A stretch of DNA of 64,000 nucleotides from positions 1 through 64,000 of the forward strand of contig JBGALE010000006.1 of the NCBI GenBank assembly GCA_044223995.1, given 5' to 3'. Under the pieces are notes generated by a model that saw only the letters and a program-made list of their open reading frames with translations, was not told the origin of the DNA and ran no database searches. Shown here one piece after another: positions 49,183 to 58,425 of the stretch (positions are counted from its first letter, which is position 1; every line of letters starts with the position of its first letter). The position numbers were made by a program, and so were the translations under genes. The stretch comes from JACMLD01 sp044223995. Lineage in GTDB: Bacteria; Bacteroidota; Bacteroidia; Chitinophagales; Chitinophagaceae.

Positions 49183-52100
49183 ATGAGAGACAATATTCTA
49201 TCGTTTATCAGGAAAGAGTTGATTGGCCCCGACCCGGTTAAACCGCACATTCAGGAGAACGGTGAGGAAATTTTATTAAATGAGCCGCCACGATTGAGAT
49301 ATGGTGCCGCAGTTCTCTTTCCCCGAACCGCCACATTTGAGAAGGCAGATTCAACTTCATTCGAGGAGGAAAAGGTTTTAGAAGGACTTGAAGAAGAAAA
49401 TATAGATACTGACCCGCCCGAAAGAACAACGGAAAGCAAAGCACCGGCAGATGTTGCTGAAGACTTTGAAGAAGAAATAGGTTTGGCCAATAGTTTTCTG
49501 CCTTCAGCAATGGGATTCAGTTGCTTTTCAAAAATTCCAAAGGAAGGATTCAACGTTACAGTAAATGTTGCTATTTATGAAAGCAAAGATTATACATATC
49601 AGAAAGATGAAGAACATACGGTAACGAGAAAGGCTTACTACAGAATCCCATTAGATCAGGAATTTATTTTGAAACCGGAAGAGATTCCCTTGCAATCAGA
49701 AAAAGCATTTGACAAAATACTGACAGATAAAAATGAAAAGCCAATAAATCTCAGACTGAATGTTCGAAATCGAACGCATGGGGTAAATTCCGGTAGCGGA
49801 ATCCATTTGCTGACCTTCACACTGATAAACCAAAACTCAGGAGGTGCTGAGAATATCAGAAATGAGGATTGCTTTTTCCAGGTTTCATTCTCTGTTGGCG
49901 CAAGTGAGAAATGTTTTTCGCCTTACAAAGTAGTTGCTTCAAAAACGGACAAAGAAGATGAAAAATCAAACCACTTACTTTTCAGGAAGAAAAAAACCTT
50001 TGCAGTGGGTCATGGCTGTTCTCCAAAATGGGACGACAGCGAAACTGAATTTGCCAATTCAATTATAACGGAAGCAATACCCTCTTACGAGATAAAACCG
50101 ATAGTTCCGAGAGAACTGGAAAGTGTTCCGCTAAAAATGTTTGACTTGTCTGATTTGTCAAGCAAAGACGTTACCGAGAATCTTGTAAAACTAAATTCAA
50201 CGTACGAAGGATGGATAATCGAGCAAGAAGAAATTGCCAAAAAGGAATTAAATGAAGAATATCAGGAGGCGGCAAGAACTCACATCCAAAATTGTCGTTC
50301 ATGTTTGGCGAGAATGAAATCAGGAGTTGAATTACTCAACACGAATGGGAAGGTAAATCGCGCATTTAGGCTAATGAATCGTGCGATGTTGCTGCAACAA
50401 CTTAATTATAGCATTGACACCAGAGCCTGGATAGTTGAGAATAATAATATTATTGGATTAAAAGATGCGACAATTCCGGACATCAACGATAGTTCAACAT
50501 GGAAGCCGGGTCTCGGTTCTTGGAGGCCTTTTCAACTTGCATTCATTTTGATGAACTTGAATTCAATGTTGGATGCTGAACACGTGGATAGAAAGATGGT
50601 TGACCTGATTTGGTTTCCTACAGGGGGTGGAAAGACGGAAGCGTACTTGGGCTTATCAGCATTTACAATTTTTCTGAAAAGGCTGAGAGACAAAAACGAC
50701 TCTGGTACGACCGTGCTCATGCGTTACACGTTACGTCTGCTAACAGCACAACAATTTCAAAGGGCGGCTTCGTTGATATGTGCCTGTGATAAAATCAGAA
50801 AAGAAAACGAAGAAGAATTGGGAACAGCAAGAATTACAATTGGACTTTGGGTTGGGGAAAGTCTGACGCCAACTTATCGTGATGATGCAAGGAGAATATT
50901 TGGAAGAATGGAGGATGGAAGAGAGGAGGAAAGTCCATTTATCGTGTTGAAATGTCCGTGGTGTGGTTCACAAATGGGATTAATTAAGGCTGCAAATAAC
51001 AATCGTGTTAAAGGTTATAAACGCAGGTCGGTTGGAGGGGTGCAAACAATAATCTATCAGTGTGATAATTCGTCTTGCGATTTTTCCAAAGTTAATTTCC
51101 CTTTGCCATTACTTGTTATTGATGAAGATATTTATGACAATCCCCCAACTCTCCTAATCGGAACCGTTGACAAATTTGCAATGCTAACATGGAGGCCGGA
51201 AGCAAGAACTTTATTCGGTTTCAGAGGTAACGAAAGATTGACACCGCCAGAATTGATTATCCAGGACGAACTGCATTTGATTTCTGGCCCATTAGGTTCA
51301 ATGGTTGGACTTTACGAAACAATGATTGAAGAACTTTGCACGGCGAATGACATCAAGCCTAAAATTATAGCATCATCAGCAACAATCAGTAGGGCCAGGG
51401 AGCAAATCAATTCGCTTTATGGCAGAGGTAAGCATAACGTAAATATTTTTCCAGCTCAATGTTTAAATGCAGGAGATTCCTTCTTTGCTTACGAAGAAAC
51501 TAATCCTGAAAAGGCATCAGGTAGGATGTATGTAGGGGTCTTTGCTTCGGCATTACCTTCACATGCAACAACACAGGTAAAAATAATAGCTTCATTAATT
51601 CAAGGTGTGCGATTAATTTCAGTAACGAATGAAAAGGACCGGGATCCTTACTGGACTATTTTAAATTATTTTAATAGTTTAAGAGAATTGGGACATGCTG
51701 CTACATTAATACGAGCAGATATCCGTGAATATTTAAATACTCTATATTCAAGGTATGGATTAAAACAAGGTGATGATAGAAAGAGATTTATTAATAGAGA
51801 TATTGAGCTTACAAGCCGCATTAATAGCAGTGATATTCCCGAATATCTCGAGGAGTTAACCAAATCTTGGACAGGTGATAAGTCAGAATATCCTGTTGAT
51901 GTTTGCCTTGCAACAAACATGATTTCAGTAGGCGTTGACATTTCAAGACTGGGCCTGATGACCGTAATTGGTCAGCCTAAAACTACTTCTGAATACATTC
52001 AGGCAACGAGTCGTGTCGGCCGTTCAAAAAAAGGCCCGGGAATTGTTTTCACAATTTACAACTGTTCGAAACCGAGAGACCGTTCACACTTTGAACATTT

Positions 52101-52557
52101 TCAAGAATATCATTCAAAAATTTATAGTAAAGTTGAACCAACAAGCCTAACACCATTTTCTGCACCAGCCAGAGAAAGAGCATTACATGCAATTCTAATT
52201 GGATTGATTAGATTTTATTCAGAGCAAAGTAGATCTTCGCCAAAACCGTTCCCATCGGTGGAAGTGATTGAAAGAGTAAAACAGATCATTTTTGACAGGG
52301 TTGATTTAATTGATGATGGTGAATATGAGAAAACAGTTAAATTAATTGAGGAAAAATTAGAAGATTGGAGGAATGAACTTCCTCTGATATATGGCACATT
52401 CGGACAGGTGACAAATATTCCATTGATGTATCCTGCCGGAACAAATCCTTCAGAAGATATTAAGGCAAGAGCATGGTCAACTCCCACATCAATGAGGAAT
52501 GTTGACTCAACCTGCGATGCTACGGTAATTACTGACTATATAAACATTGACAACTAA
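49183..52557 (+). CDS. drmA: DISARM helicase DrmA
   Basis: 1124 residues. Long N-terminal region (about 1-400) with an acidic stretch (60-100), then SF2 helicase: Walker A FPTGGGKTEAYLG (478-490), a zinc-like module CPWCGSQMG ... CDNSSCDFSK (about 590-630), motif II in IIQDELHLISGP (DELH, about 693-697), SATIS, and in the C-terminal half NMISVGVDISRLGLM then QATSRVGRSKKGPG (940-953). DrmA works with DrmB to recognise and process incoming DNA. It starts one base after the NERD gene. Length is right for DrmA. Confidence 0.85.
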   Translation: MRDNILSFIRKELIGPDPVKPHIQENGEEILLNEPPRLRYGAAVLFPRTATFEKADSTSFEEEKVLEGLEEENIDTDPPERTTESKAPADVAEDFEEEIGLANSFLPSAMGFSCFSKIPKEGFNVTVNVAIYESKDYTYQKDEEHTVTRKAYYRIPLDQEFILKPEEIPLQSEKAFDKILTDKNEKPINLRLNVRNRTHGVNSGSGIHLLTFTLINQNSGGAENIRNEDCFFQVSFSVGASEKCFSPYKVVASKTDKEDEKSNHLLFRKKKTFAVGHGCSPKWDDSETEFANSIITEAIPSYEIKPIVPRELESVPLKMFDLSDLSSKDVTENLVKLNSTYEGWIIEQEEIAKKELNEEYQEAARTHIQNCRSCLARMKSGVELLNTNGKVNRAFRLMNRAMLLQQLNYSIDTRAWIVENNNIIGLKDATIPDINDSSTWKPGLGSWRPFQLAFILMNLNSMLDAEHVDRKMVDLIWFPTGGGKTEAYLGLSAFTIFLKRLRDKNDSGTTVLMRYTLRLLTAQQFQRAASLICACDKIRKENEEELGTARITIGLWVGESLTPTYRDDARRIFGRMEDGREEESPFIVLKCPWCGSQMGLIKAANNNRVKGYKRRSVGGVQTIIYQCDNSSCDFSKVNFPLPLLVIDEDIYDNPPTLLIGTVDKFAMLTWRPEARTLFGFRGNERLTPPELIIQDELHLISGPLGSMVGLYETMIEELCTANDIKPKIIASSATISRAREQINSLYGRGKHNVNIFPAQCLNAGDSFFAYEETNPEKASGRMYVGVFASALPSHATTQVKIIASLIQGVRLISVTNEKDRDPYWTILNYFNSLRELGHAATLIRADIREYLNTLYSRYGLKQGDDRKRFINRDIELTSRINSSDIPEYLEELTKSWTGDKSEYPVDVCLATNMISVGVDISRLGLMTVIGQPKTTSEYIQATSRVGRSKKGPGIVFTIYNCSKPRDRSHFEHFQEYHSKIYSKVEPTSLTPFSAPARERALHAILIGLIRFYSEQSRSSPKPFPSVEVIERVKQIIFDRVDLIDDGEYEKTVKLIEEKLEDWRNELPLIYGTFGQVTNIPLMYPAGTNPSEDIKARAWSTPTSMRNVDSTCDATVITDYINIDN

Positions 52558-52559
52558 CT

Positions 52560-54440
52560 ATGCCAGCAAAAAAACCAATTAGAAGGTCACAGCTTATTTC
52601 CCCGTGGGGTGTTGGGCAAATGATAAATTTTCCAAAGGATGAGTCTTTAATGGTCGCTGGACTTGATTTATGGGAGGAGAAGTTCAGAAGTATTTCTGAT
52701 ATAGAAGAATTTAAGGTAAATGAGGAACGATTAGCCAAAAGATTAGGTGTAAAAGAATTTAGACTACCTCCCGATTTTAGAGATCCGGGGCCAGGTGTGA
52801 CAAATCCATCTTTAAGAATTCCGTTTATACGATTTCCAAAATGGCATTATTGCACGCGATGCGGGCATATGGAAAACGTCTCAATCTTTCATTCTCAAAA
52901 GCCAACCTGTTCAGGCGTTTTATTTGACTCTGGAAGATCGTGTTCCCAAATTGCACCGAATAGACGACAAAAATTAATCCCAGTTCGTTTCATTGCTATT
53001 TGCCCTCATGGCCATATACAAGATTTTCCATTCACGGAATGGGTTCACGGAGGGACACAGCCTGAAGGACAACATAATTTAAGGCTAAGAGCGGGTAGAA
53101 GCTCAGGAGCATTGTCGGGGATTGAAATTACCTGCAGTTGTGGCGCACATAAAACAATGGCGGGTGCATTCAATGAAAAATCTCTTACTAAAATCGGAAT
53201 TACTTGCTCCGGTGGGAGACCTTGGTTAGCGGAAGAAGCATCAAGAAATAATACGCAACATTGTGGCCAACATTTAGTAGTAGTTCAGAAAGGTGCTTCA
53301 AATGTTTACTTTTCACAAGTTCGAAGCTCAATCTATTTACCTCAATGGGAAAACTCCGTTGACAGAAGATTAGTGGAAGTATTGGAAAAGAATTGGGGGT
53401 TTCTTACAAGACGAATGGAGAATGGAAAGTTTCAGAGAATGAGTTTTGAATTAGTCGCGGAGAGAAATTTTCCGGAGGATAAGGTAGATCTCTATACTGA
53501 GAAACTACTTGATGCTGCTGCGAAAAGATTAACCGGCCAAGATACTTCGATTGCAGACGATTCAGAGGAAAAATACAGAAAGATGGAGTATGATGCGATT
53601 CTTTCAGAAGCAGGGGGAGAAAATCAGGATTTTTATGTTACAAAAATTCCGGCAGTTAATTATGACGATTTTGAAATTGGTGGTGCAATTAGTAGGAGTT
53701 TGACAAGTATAGGGTTACTGCATAAACTTAGAGAGACAAGAGCATTTGTTGGGTTCTCACGATGGCTTCCGGATGACGGAAAAGATTTAGAATCAAAAAA
53801 AGATTTTATAAAACTCGGACGTAGCATCACATGGCTCCCAGCGATGGTAGTAAAAGGGGAAGGGGTGTTTTTTGAGTTCAATGAAAAGCTGCTGAACGAT
53901 TGGGCATCAAAAAAAGAAATTATCACGAGAATTACGTCCCTTTCAAGTAATTATAATGCAGAGAAAATAAAACGAGGGAAAGCGCCGAGAAACATTTCAC
54001 CACAATTTGTTTTAATTCACACCTTTGCCCATTTAGTGATAAATCAATTTAGTTATGAATGTGGGTACGGAAGTTCAGCATTGCGAGAAAGAATTTATTG
54101 CAATCTTGAATTTCCAAATGAGGTAATGAACGGCGTTTTGATTTACACCGCATCAGGCGATTCCGAAGGTTCATTAGGGGGTCTTGTTAGACAAGGAAAG
54201 CCTGGTAACCTTGAAACGATTGTTTACAATGCAATCGAAAATGCAAGATGGTGTTCAAGCGATCCTATTTGCATTGACAGTCACGGACAAGGACCAAACT
54301 CATGCAACCTTGCAGCCTGTCATAATTGTGCATTGTTACCCGAAACTTGTTGTGAGGAATCAAATATGCTACTCGACAGGGCAATGCTGATTGGCGAATT
54401 GGATAATCCTTCAATGGGCTATTTTAACATTCATATCTAA
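52560..54440 (+). CDS. drmB: DISARM DUF1998 protein DrmB
   Basis: 626 residues. N-terminal SQLISPWGVGQMINFPKDES; a Cys cluster HYCTRCGHMENVSIFH ... SCSQIAPNRR (about 96-140); a middle zinc-like CSCGAHKT; the DUF1998 core with HTFAHLVINQFSYECGYGSS (about 485-505) and ... EGSLGGLVRQG; and a C-terminal cluster SCNLAACHNCALLPETCCEE. DUF1998 with DrmA forms the core of all DISARM classes. It starts two bases after the drmA stop. No PLD gene follows, only a ~190-base gap and the recombinase module. Confidence 0.86.
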   Translation: MPAKKPIRRSQLISPWGVGQMINFPKDESLMVAGLDLWEEKFRSISDIEEFKVNEERLAKRLGVKEFRLPPDFRDPGPGVTNPSLRIPFIRFPKWHYCTRCGHMENVSIFHSQKPTCSGVLFDSGRSCSQIAPNRRQKLIPVRFIAICPHGHIQDFPFTEWVHGGTQPEGQHNLRLRAGRSSGALSGIEITCSCGAHKTMAGAFNEKSLTKIGITCSGGRPWLAEEASRNNTQHCGQHLVVVQKGASNVYFSQVRSSIYLPQWENSVDRRLVEVLEKNWGFLTRRMENGKFQRMSFELVAERNFPEDKVDLYTEKLLDAAAKRLTGQDTSIADDSEEKYRKMEYDAILSEAGGENQDFYVTKIPAVNYDDFEIGGAISRSLTSIGLLHKLRETRAFVGFSRWLPDDGKDLESKKDFIKLGRSITWLPAMVVKGEGVFFEFNEKLLNDWASKKEIITRITSLSSNYNAEKIKRGKAPRNISPQFVLIHTFAHLVINQFSYECGYGSSALRERIYCNLEFPNEVMNGVLIYTASGDSEGSLGGLVRQGKPGNLETIVYNAIENARWCSSDPICIDSHGQGPNSCNLAACHNCALLPETCCEESNMLLDRAMLIGELDNPSMGYFNIHI

Positions 54441-54598
54441 GCTTTTTTAGAAGCCCTTTAAATAGGATTCTACATATCTAATTCCGGTAAGGAAGGCGTT
54501 CGACTTTATGCGCTTAGCTTTATTTAAACTGAAAAATAAATTCTGCACTTATCGCTCCTGATAGGTTATAACCGGGACAGTTAGTTTTCTTGCCATTG

Positions 54599-54639
54599 TA
54601 TGTTTGAGGTTTTAAAATCTCATACCCATGTCAAACATA
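54599..54639. promoter_or_regulatory. Inverted repeat over the start of the 77-residue ORF
   Basis: tatgtttga (54599-54607) and tcaaacata (54631-54639) are exact inverted copies and span the ATG at 54628. Inside is a second near-palindrome, tgaggttttaaaatctca (54605-54622). The overlap with the start codon suggests regulation of the recombinase module by a bound protein or by a structure hiding the start. Otherwise 54441-54627 is non-coding. Confidence 0.5.
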
Positions 54640-54861
54640 GTAAACATAGAGGAGTGGTTTCAGGAAAGAAAACATGATCAAAAAAGTAATGAGCAATTAT
54701 CTCTTACCGAAGAACAAGTCAGATCATTACCGGATTTCAAAGATTCTTCTGACGATGAAATCAAGAACATAATCATTACACTCCATAACCTCGCACTACT
54801 TACATATAAGATGGTTTCTATCGAATTAAACCAACAAATGCTTGAAAAGCAAGCTGTTTAA
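54628..54861 (+). CDS. Small acidic helical protein before the recombinase
   Basis: 77 residues. Reads NIVNIEEWFQERKHDQKSN, LTEEQVRSLPDFKDSSDD then a helix EIKNIIITLHNLALLTYKMV and SIELNQQMLEKQAV. No membrane segment or known motif. It lies 56 bases before the recombinase and would be co-transcribed with it. It could be a recombination directionality factor or a regulator; this is context-based only. Confidence 0.55.
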   Translation: MSNIVNIEEWFQERKHDQKSNEQLSLTEEQVRSLPDFKDSSDDEIKNIIITLHNLALLTYKMVSIELNQQMLEKQAV

Positions 54862-54917
54862 TAAGAAGTTGCATAATATGTTGATTATCAATATATTTAA
54901 AGTATAAATGAGTTCGT

Positions 54918-56519
54918 ATGCCTGAAAACGATTCAATAATTCAATTTGCAAAGGGGAGCAGTTTCAAAGCTATCAAGAGGACAAATAACTGTGTCATTTA
55001 CACCAGGGTATCTACCAAAGAACAAGCCGATACCAATCTCAGTCTTGAAACACAACGTAAAGGTTGTGAGGCCTATGTTGCAAGATTAAAGTATGATATA
55101 CTTGCTTATTTTGGGGGGACGTATGAAAGTGCACAAACTGATGAACGAAAAGAATTCAGGAAGATGATTGATTTTTGTAAAAGACAAAGATCAAAGGTAT
55201 CTTATATTATCGTTTACAGTCTGGAACGATTCAGCAGAACAGGTGATAACGCTATTTGGCTTTCCAGGCAACTTCGTGAATTAGGCATCACCATCATATC
55301 TGTTACTCAGCCAATAGATACTTCTAACCCTGCCGGTGTTTTACAACAGAATATTTTATTTCTTTTCAGCCAGTATGATAACGATTTGCGGAAACAAAAA
55401 TCAATGGAAGGAACAAAAGAAAAACTGATGCAAGGTATTTGGTGTACAAAAGCCCCGTTAGGCTATGATAATGTCCGAAGAAATGGAGATAGATTTATTG
55501 AAATCAATGACACTGGCAGATTGATCAGGAAAGCCTTTCTATGGAAAGCAAATGAAAATTTATGCAATACTGAAATTGTGAATCGTCTGAAGGCACATAA
55601 ATTTAAAACTGATTTGAAAGCATTGCAAAGAATCTTCACTAATCCATTTTATTGTGGCTTGCTTACGCATAATGCGTTAGGTGGAGAAATAGTTAAAGGC
55701 AAGCATGAGCCATTAGTGTCAAAAGAAATCTTTTTAAAAGCAAATGAAATAAAGCATAGGGATTATGGCAGTGAGCGCAATCCTGTTTTTGAGAAAACAC
55801 CGTTAAAGCGATTTTATAAATGCGATACTTGCGGGGAATATTTGAGAGGTTATCTTGTAAAAAAGAAGAATTTATTTTACTATAAATGCGATAATAAAAG
55901 GCAATGTTCCTGTAATAAGAGTGCAAAAGAGTTAGAATCGAAGTTTATCGAGACTTTAGGGGAATTACAATTAAATGAAAAATATATCCCTTTATTTAAG
56001 CAACAACTGAATCTGATTTACAAACAAGTGAACGAAAATCAGGACAAAGTAAATGATCAGTTTAAAAGGCAGCTTATTGAGATAGATAAAAAAGCGGAGA
56101 GACTTGAGGAAAGGTTCGTTAATGAAGAAATAAAACCTGATTTGTATGAAAAATTTTCAGCAAAATTCCGTCAGGAGAAGATCGAGGTAGAGCAACAAAT
56201 GAAAGGTTGCCCCGTCAGCTCCTCGAACCTTGAATATTATATCAATCGCTCAATCGAATTATCGTCAGAACTCCCGTCCCTGTGGGCTTCCAGCGATTTG
56301 GATGGAAAACAAAGGCTCCAAAATTTGATATTTCCGGAAGGGATATACTATAACAAGCAAAAAGACCAAACTCGAACCACTAAAATCAATTCCGTATTCC
56401 TTCTAAGTGGCGGAAAAATAAAGGGTTCAGGAGAAAGAAATAAGGGACTTCACGATGAAATTTCGATGAAGTCCCTTTCGGTAGCCCCGACAGGAATCGA
56501 ACCTGTATCTAAAGTTTAG
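54918..56519 (+). CDS. Large serine recombinase at the tRNA-Arg site
   Basis: 533 residues. Resolvase-type catalytic domain: CVIYTRVSTKEQADTNLSLE with Ser32, IIVYSLERFSRTGDNAIW; recombinase domain about 190-290 (KAPLGYDNVRRNGD, IFTNPFYCGLLTHNA); a zinc ribbon CDTCGEYL ... CDNKRQCSC (about 303-336); a long coiled coil (about 345-440). The C-terminus (APTGIEPVSKV) is read through the 3' part of the tRNA gene and stops in the anticodon arm. So the coding end depends on the site. It is the probable integrase of the island. Confidence 0.88.
   Translation: MPENDSIIQFAKGSSFKAIKRTNNCVIYTRVSTKEQADTNLSLETQRKGCEAYVARLKYDILAYFGGTYESAQTDERKEFRKMIDFCKRQRSKVSYIIVYSLERFSRTGDNAIWLSRQLRELGITIISVTQPIDTSNPAGVLQQNILFLFSQYDNDLRKQKSMEGTKEKLMQGIWCTKAPLGYDNVRRNGDRFIEINDTGRLIRKAFLWKANENLCNTEIVNRLKAHKFKTDLKALQRIFTNPFYCGLLTHNALGGEIVKGKHEPLVSKEIFLKANEIKHRDYGSERNPVFEKTPLKRFYKCDTCGEYLRGYLVKKKNLFYYKCDNKRQCSCNKSAKELESKFIETLGELQLNEKYIPLFKQQLNLIYKQVNENQDKVNDQFKRQLIEIDKKAERLEERFVNEEIKPDLYEKFSAKFRQEKIEVEQQMKGCPVSSSNLEYYINRSIELSSELPSLWASSDLDGKQRLQNLIFPEGIYYNKQKDQTRTTKINSVFLLSGGKIKGSGERNKGLHDEISMKSLSVAPTGIEPVSKV
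56442..56477. terminator. Hairpin between recombinase and tRNA
   Basis: Stem aagggacttca/tgaagtccctt (11 bp, exact) with further inner pairing (cga/tcg). It lies inside the reading frame of the recombinase, 5 bases before the tRNA 3' end, and could end tRNA transcription coming from the right as well. On the minus strand it is followed by ttatttctttctcc. A site-specific recombination role is possible too. Confidence 0.65.
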
Positions 56520-56553
56520 GAAACTTCTATTCTATCCATTGAACTACAGGGCC
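56482..56553 (-). tRNA. tRNA-Arg (CCT anticodon)
   Basis: 72 bases. Acceptor GGCCCTG pairs with CGGGGCT (two G-T pairs), discriminator A, CCA not encoded. D-arm region GTTCAATGGATAGAAT, anticodon stem GAAGT/ACTTT around TTCCTAA gives anticodon CCT (Arg, AGG codons), T-loop GGTTCGATTCC. It is the boundary between AT-rich island and backbone. Its 3' end abuts the recombinase gene, and a partial copy lies at the window's left edge. Confidence 0.93.
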
Positions 56554-56664
56554 AAACATGAACATTGCCGCAAAAATAATGTTTCCTGCATAATAAAAAC
56601 CATCCCGTTTTTATAAGTTGCAGTAACTTCCCTTTCTTATTATGTTACTTCTTAAATGACTGAT

Positions 56665-57105
56665 ATGAAAAAACTTATTCTCGCCTGCAGCCTGCTGGTA
56701 TTTGCTGCCGCAACCAGCCGGGCCCAGATACAAATGAACCATACTACCATTTTCGTGGTCGACCTGCAGAAAAGCGCTGACTTCTACGCCAATGTCATGC
56801 AATTGGAAAAAATTGAAGAGCCTTTTCACGACAACCGACATGTTTGGTTCCGCGTAGGCCCGCACAGCCAGCTACATGTAGTATCCGGCGCCAAAAGCAT
56901 AGTGGAACATGATATCAATATTCATATGGCCTTTAGTGTGGCTTCCCTGGATAAATTCATTGCCCACCTCAGAGAAAAGAAAGTGAAGTTTGGCAACTGG
57001 GCAGGTAACAGTGAAACACCCCAGCGCAGGCCCGATGGCATTGACCAGGTATACCTCCAGGACCCCGACGGATACTGGATAGAAATAAACAACGATAAGT
57101 TCTAA
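56665..57105 (+). CDS. Exported VOC-family protein
   Basis: 146 residues from the ATG at 56665. A signal peptide (MKKLILACSLLVFAAATSRA), then one VOC unit: MNHTTIFVVDLQKSADFYAN, then VWFRVGPHSQLHVVSG with a His, and VYLQDPDGYWIEINNDKF with the Glu ligand. Probably a periplasmic metal-binding or small-molecule-binding enzyme. First gene right of the tRNA, with the higher G+C of the backbone. Substrate unknown. Confidence 0.8.
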   Translation: MKKLILACSLLVFAAATSRAQIQMNHTTIFVVDLQKSADFYANVMQLEKIEEPFHDNRHVWFRVGPHSQLHVVSGAKSIVEHDINIHMAFSVASLDKFIAHLREKKVKFGNWAGNSETPQRRPDGIDQVYLQDPDGYWIEINNDKF

Positions 57106-57166
57106 GCAGCGCCCCACCATAAGCTTCCACACCCTATCTTTGCACTCCCCTTTAATGACGGGCAAT

Positions 57167-57820
57167 ATGAAATTTTATAATATACTTATCAAATACAGGC
57201 TCTATATCGGTATTGCACTGGTAGCCATCGGCCTGCTGGTTAATTTTTGGGGCAATAGCTTCTGGGCCGCATTTCCGGCTTACCTCATCGGCATCGTCCT
57301 CATTTTTGGCCATTTCTTTTTCGGACCGCTACGCCTTATCCAGGAATACATGGAAAATGGTAATATGGATGGTGCAGAAAAAGTATTGAACTCCATCAAA
57401 TTTCCCGGCCTTTTATACAAACCCATCCGCTCCGTCTATTTTACACTGAAGGGCAATATCGCCATGATGAAACAGGATTTTGACAGCGCAGAGAAAAATA
57501 TGAAGAAGGGCCTCGACCTCGGTATGCCCATGAAAGAAGCGGAAGGCGCCAGCCTGCTGCAAATGGGTATGCTGTCCATGCAGAAAAACGATATCCGCCA
57601 GGCAGAAAGTTATATCCGCTCCGCACTCCGCAAAGGATTGCCCGATAAAGAAAATGAAGCCGCTGCCTACCTTCAAATGTGCAGTATCATGATGACAAAA
57701 AGGGAATTTCGTGCAGCGAAAGAATTTTTCCGCAAGGCGAAGGGATTAAAACCTACCACACCGCAGATTGTTGACCAGATAAAACAGGTGGAAAAATACA
57801 TCAGCCGGATACCTGGATAA
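57167..57820 (+). CDS. Membrane-anchored TPR protein
   Basis: 217 residues from the ATG at 57167 (MKFYNILIKYRLY); earlier ATGs at 57140 and 57155 are possible. Two membrane spans (about 11-28 and 31-50), then three TPR-like units: VYFTLKGNIAMMKQDFDSAE, LLQMGMLSMQKNDIRQAE, YLQMCSIMMTKREFRAAKEF. A protein-interaction platform at the inner membrane. No partner is evident in the window. Confidence 0.75.
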   Translation: MKFYNILIKYRLYIGIALVAIGLLVNFWGNSFWAAFPAYLIGIVLIFGHFFFGPLRLIQEYMENGNMDGAEKVLNSIKFPGLLYKPIRSVYFTLKGNIAMMKQDFDSAEKNMKKGLDLGMPMKEAEGASLLQMGMLSMQKNDIRQAESYIRSALRKGLPDKENEAAAYLQMCSIMMTKREFRAAKEFFRKAKGLKPTTPQIVDQIKQVEKYISRIPG

Positions 57821-57847
57821 TCATTCAGTACTTCTGTTGATGGCGGA

Positions 57848-58345
57848 TTATCCAAAAAAAGTCAGTGATATTTCCTGTCCCGGCCATTTACCAAACAATG
57901 CTTCCGTTTGCTGAAAGCGATACGTAAAAATGTTGCGCAACTGTTGCCGTACAAACAAGCTATTGGCTATATCACCCAGCCACCACAGGGGCGGTTTATA
58001 ATGTACTATGTCCGTCATCTCCACACCACCCGGTACCTCCTTAAAAAAATGTTGGTGGTGCCACAAACTGTAAGGGCCATACCGCTGCTCATCAATAAAA
58101 TATTGCCGGTGGACTACCTGTGTGATTTCTGTCATCCAGTACAGCGGTATTCCCAGCAGCGGGCTGACTTTATATTCGATCAATTGTCCTGCATACATGG
58201 TACCCACTGGTTGTTGGGAAATAACCCGGAAATTTAATTGCCGTGGTGTTATCGCCTGCAGGTTGGCGGGATCTGAAAAAAACGACCATACCTTATTAAT
58301 ATCTGCAGGAATGGTTTGTACTGCCTGTAGTGAATATACTGCCAT
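57848..58345 (-). CDS. SRPBCC (START-like) family protein
   Basis: 165 residues from the ATG at 58345 (MAVYSLQAVQTIPADINKV); a start at 58378 would add a hydrophobic lead. START-type fold: IPADINKVWSFFSDPANL, ITPRQLNFRVISQQPVG, EITQVVHRQYFIDEQRYGPY, FFKEVPGGVEMTDIVHYKPP. It is of the type often linked with cell-division inhibitor or ligand-binding annotation. Binds a hydrophobic ligand. Single gene, opposite strand to its neighbour. Confidence 0.78.
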   Translation of the reverse strand: MAVYSLQAVQTIPADINKVWSFFSDPANLQAITPRQLNFRVISQQPVGTMYAGQLIEYKVSPLLGIPLYWMTEITQVVHRQYFIDEQRYGPYSLWHHQHFFKEVPGGVEMTDIVHYKPPLWWLGDIANSLFVRQQLRNIFTYRFQQTEALFGKWPGQEISLTFFG

Positions 58346-58425
58346 AAATATTCCGGCAATGTACATTAACCGGATCAATCTCTTGTGTTTAGATGAAACT
58401 TAGCTGCCTCTTATAATCGCATTCA

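Noticed and set aside
56480..56519. APTGIEPVSKV as a conserved protein motif
   Set aside because: It is the antisense translation of the tRNA-Arg gene; it marks the att site, not a domain.
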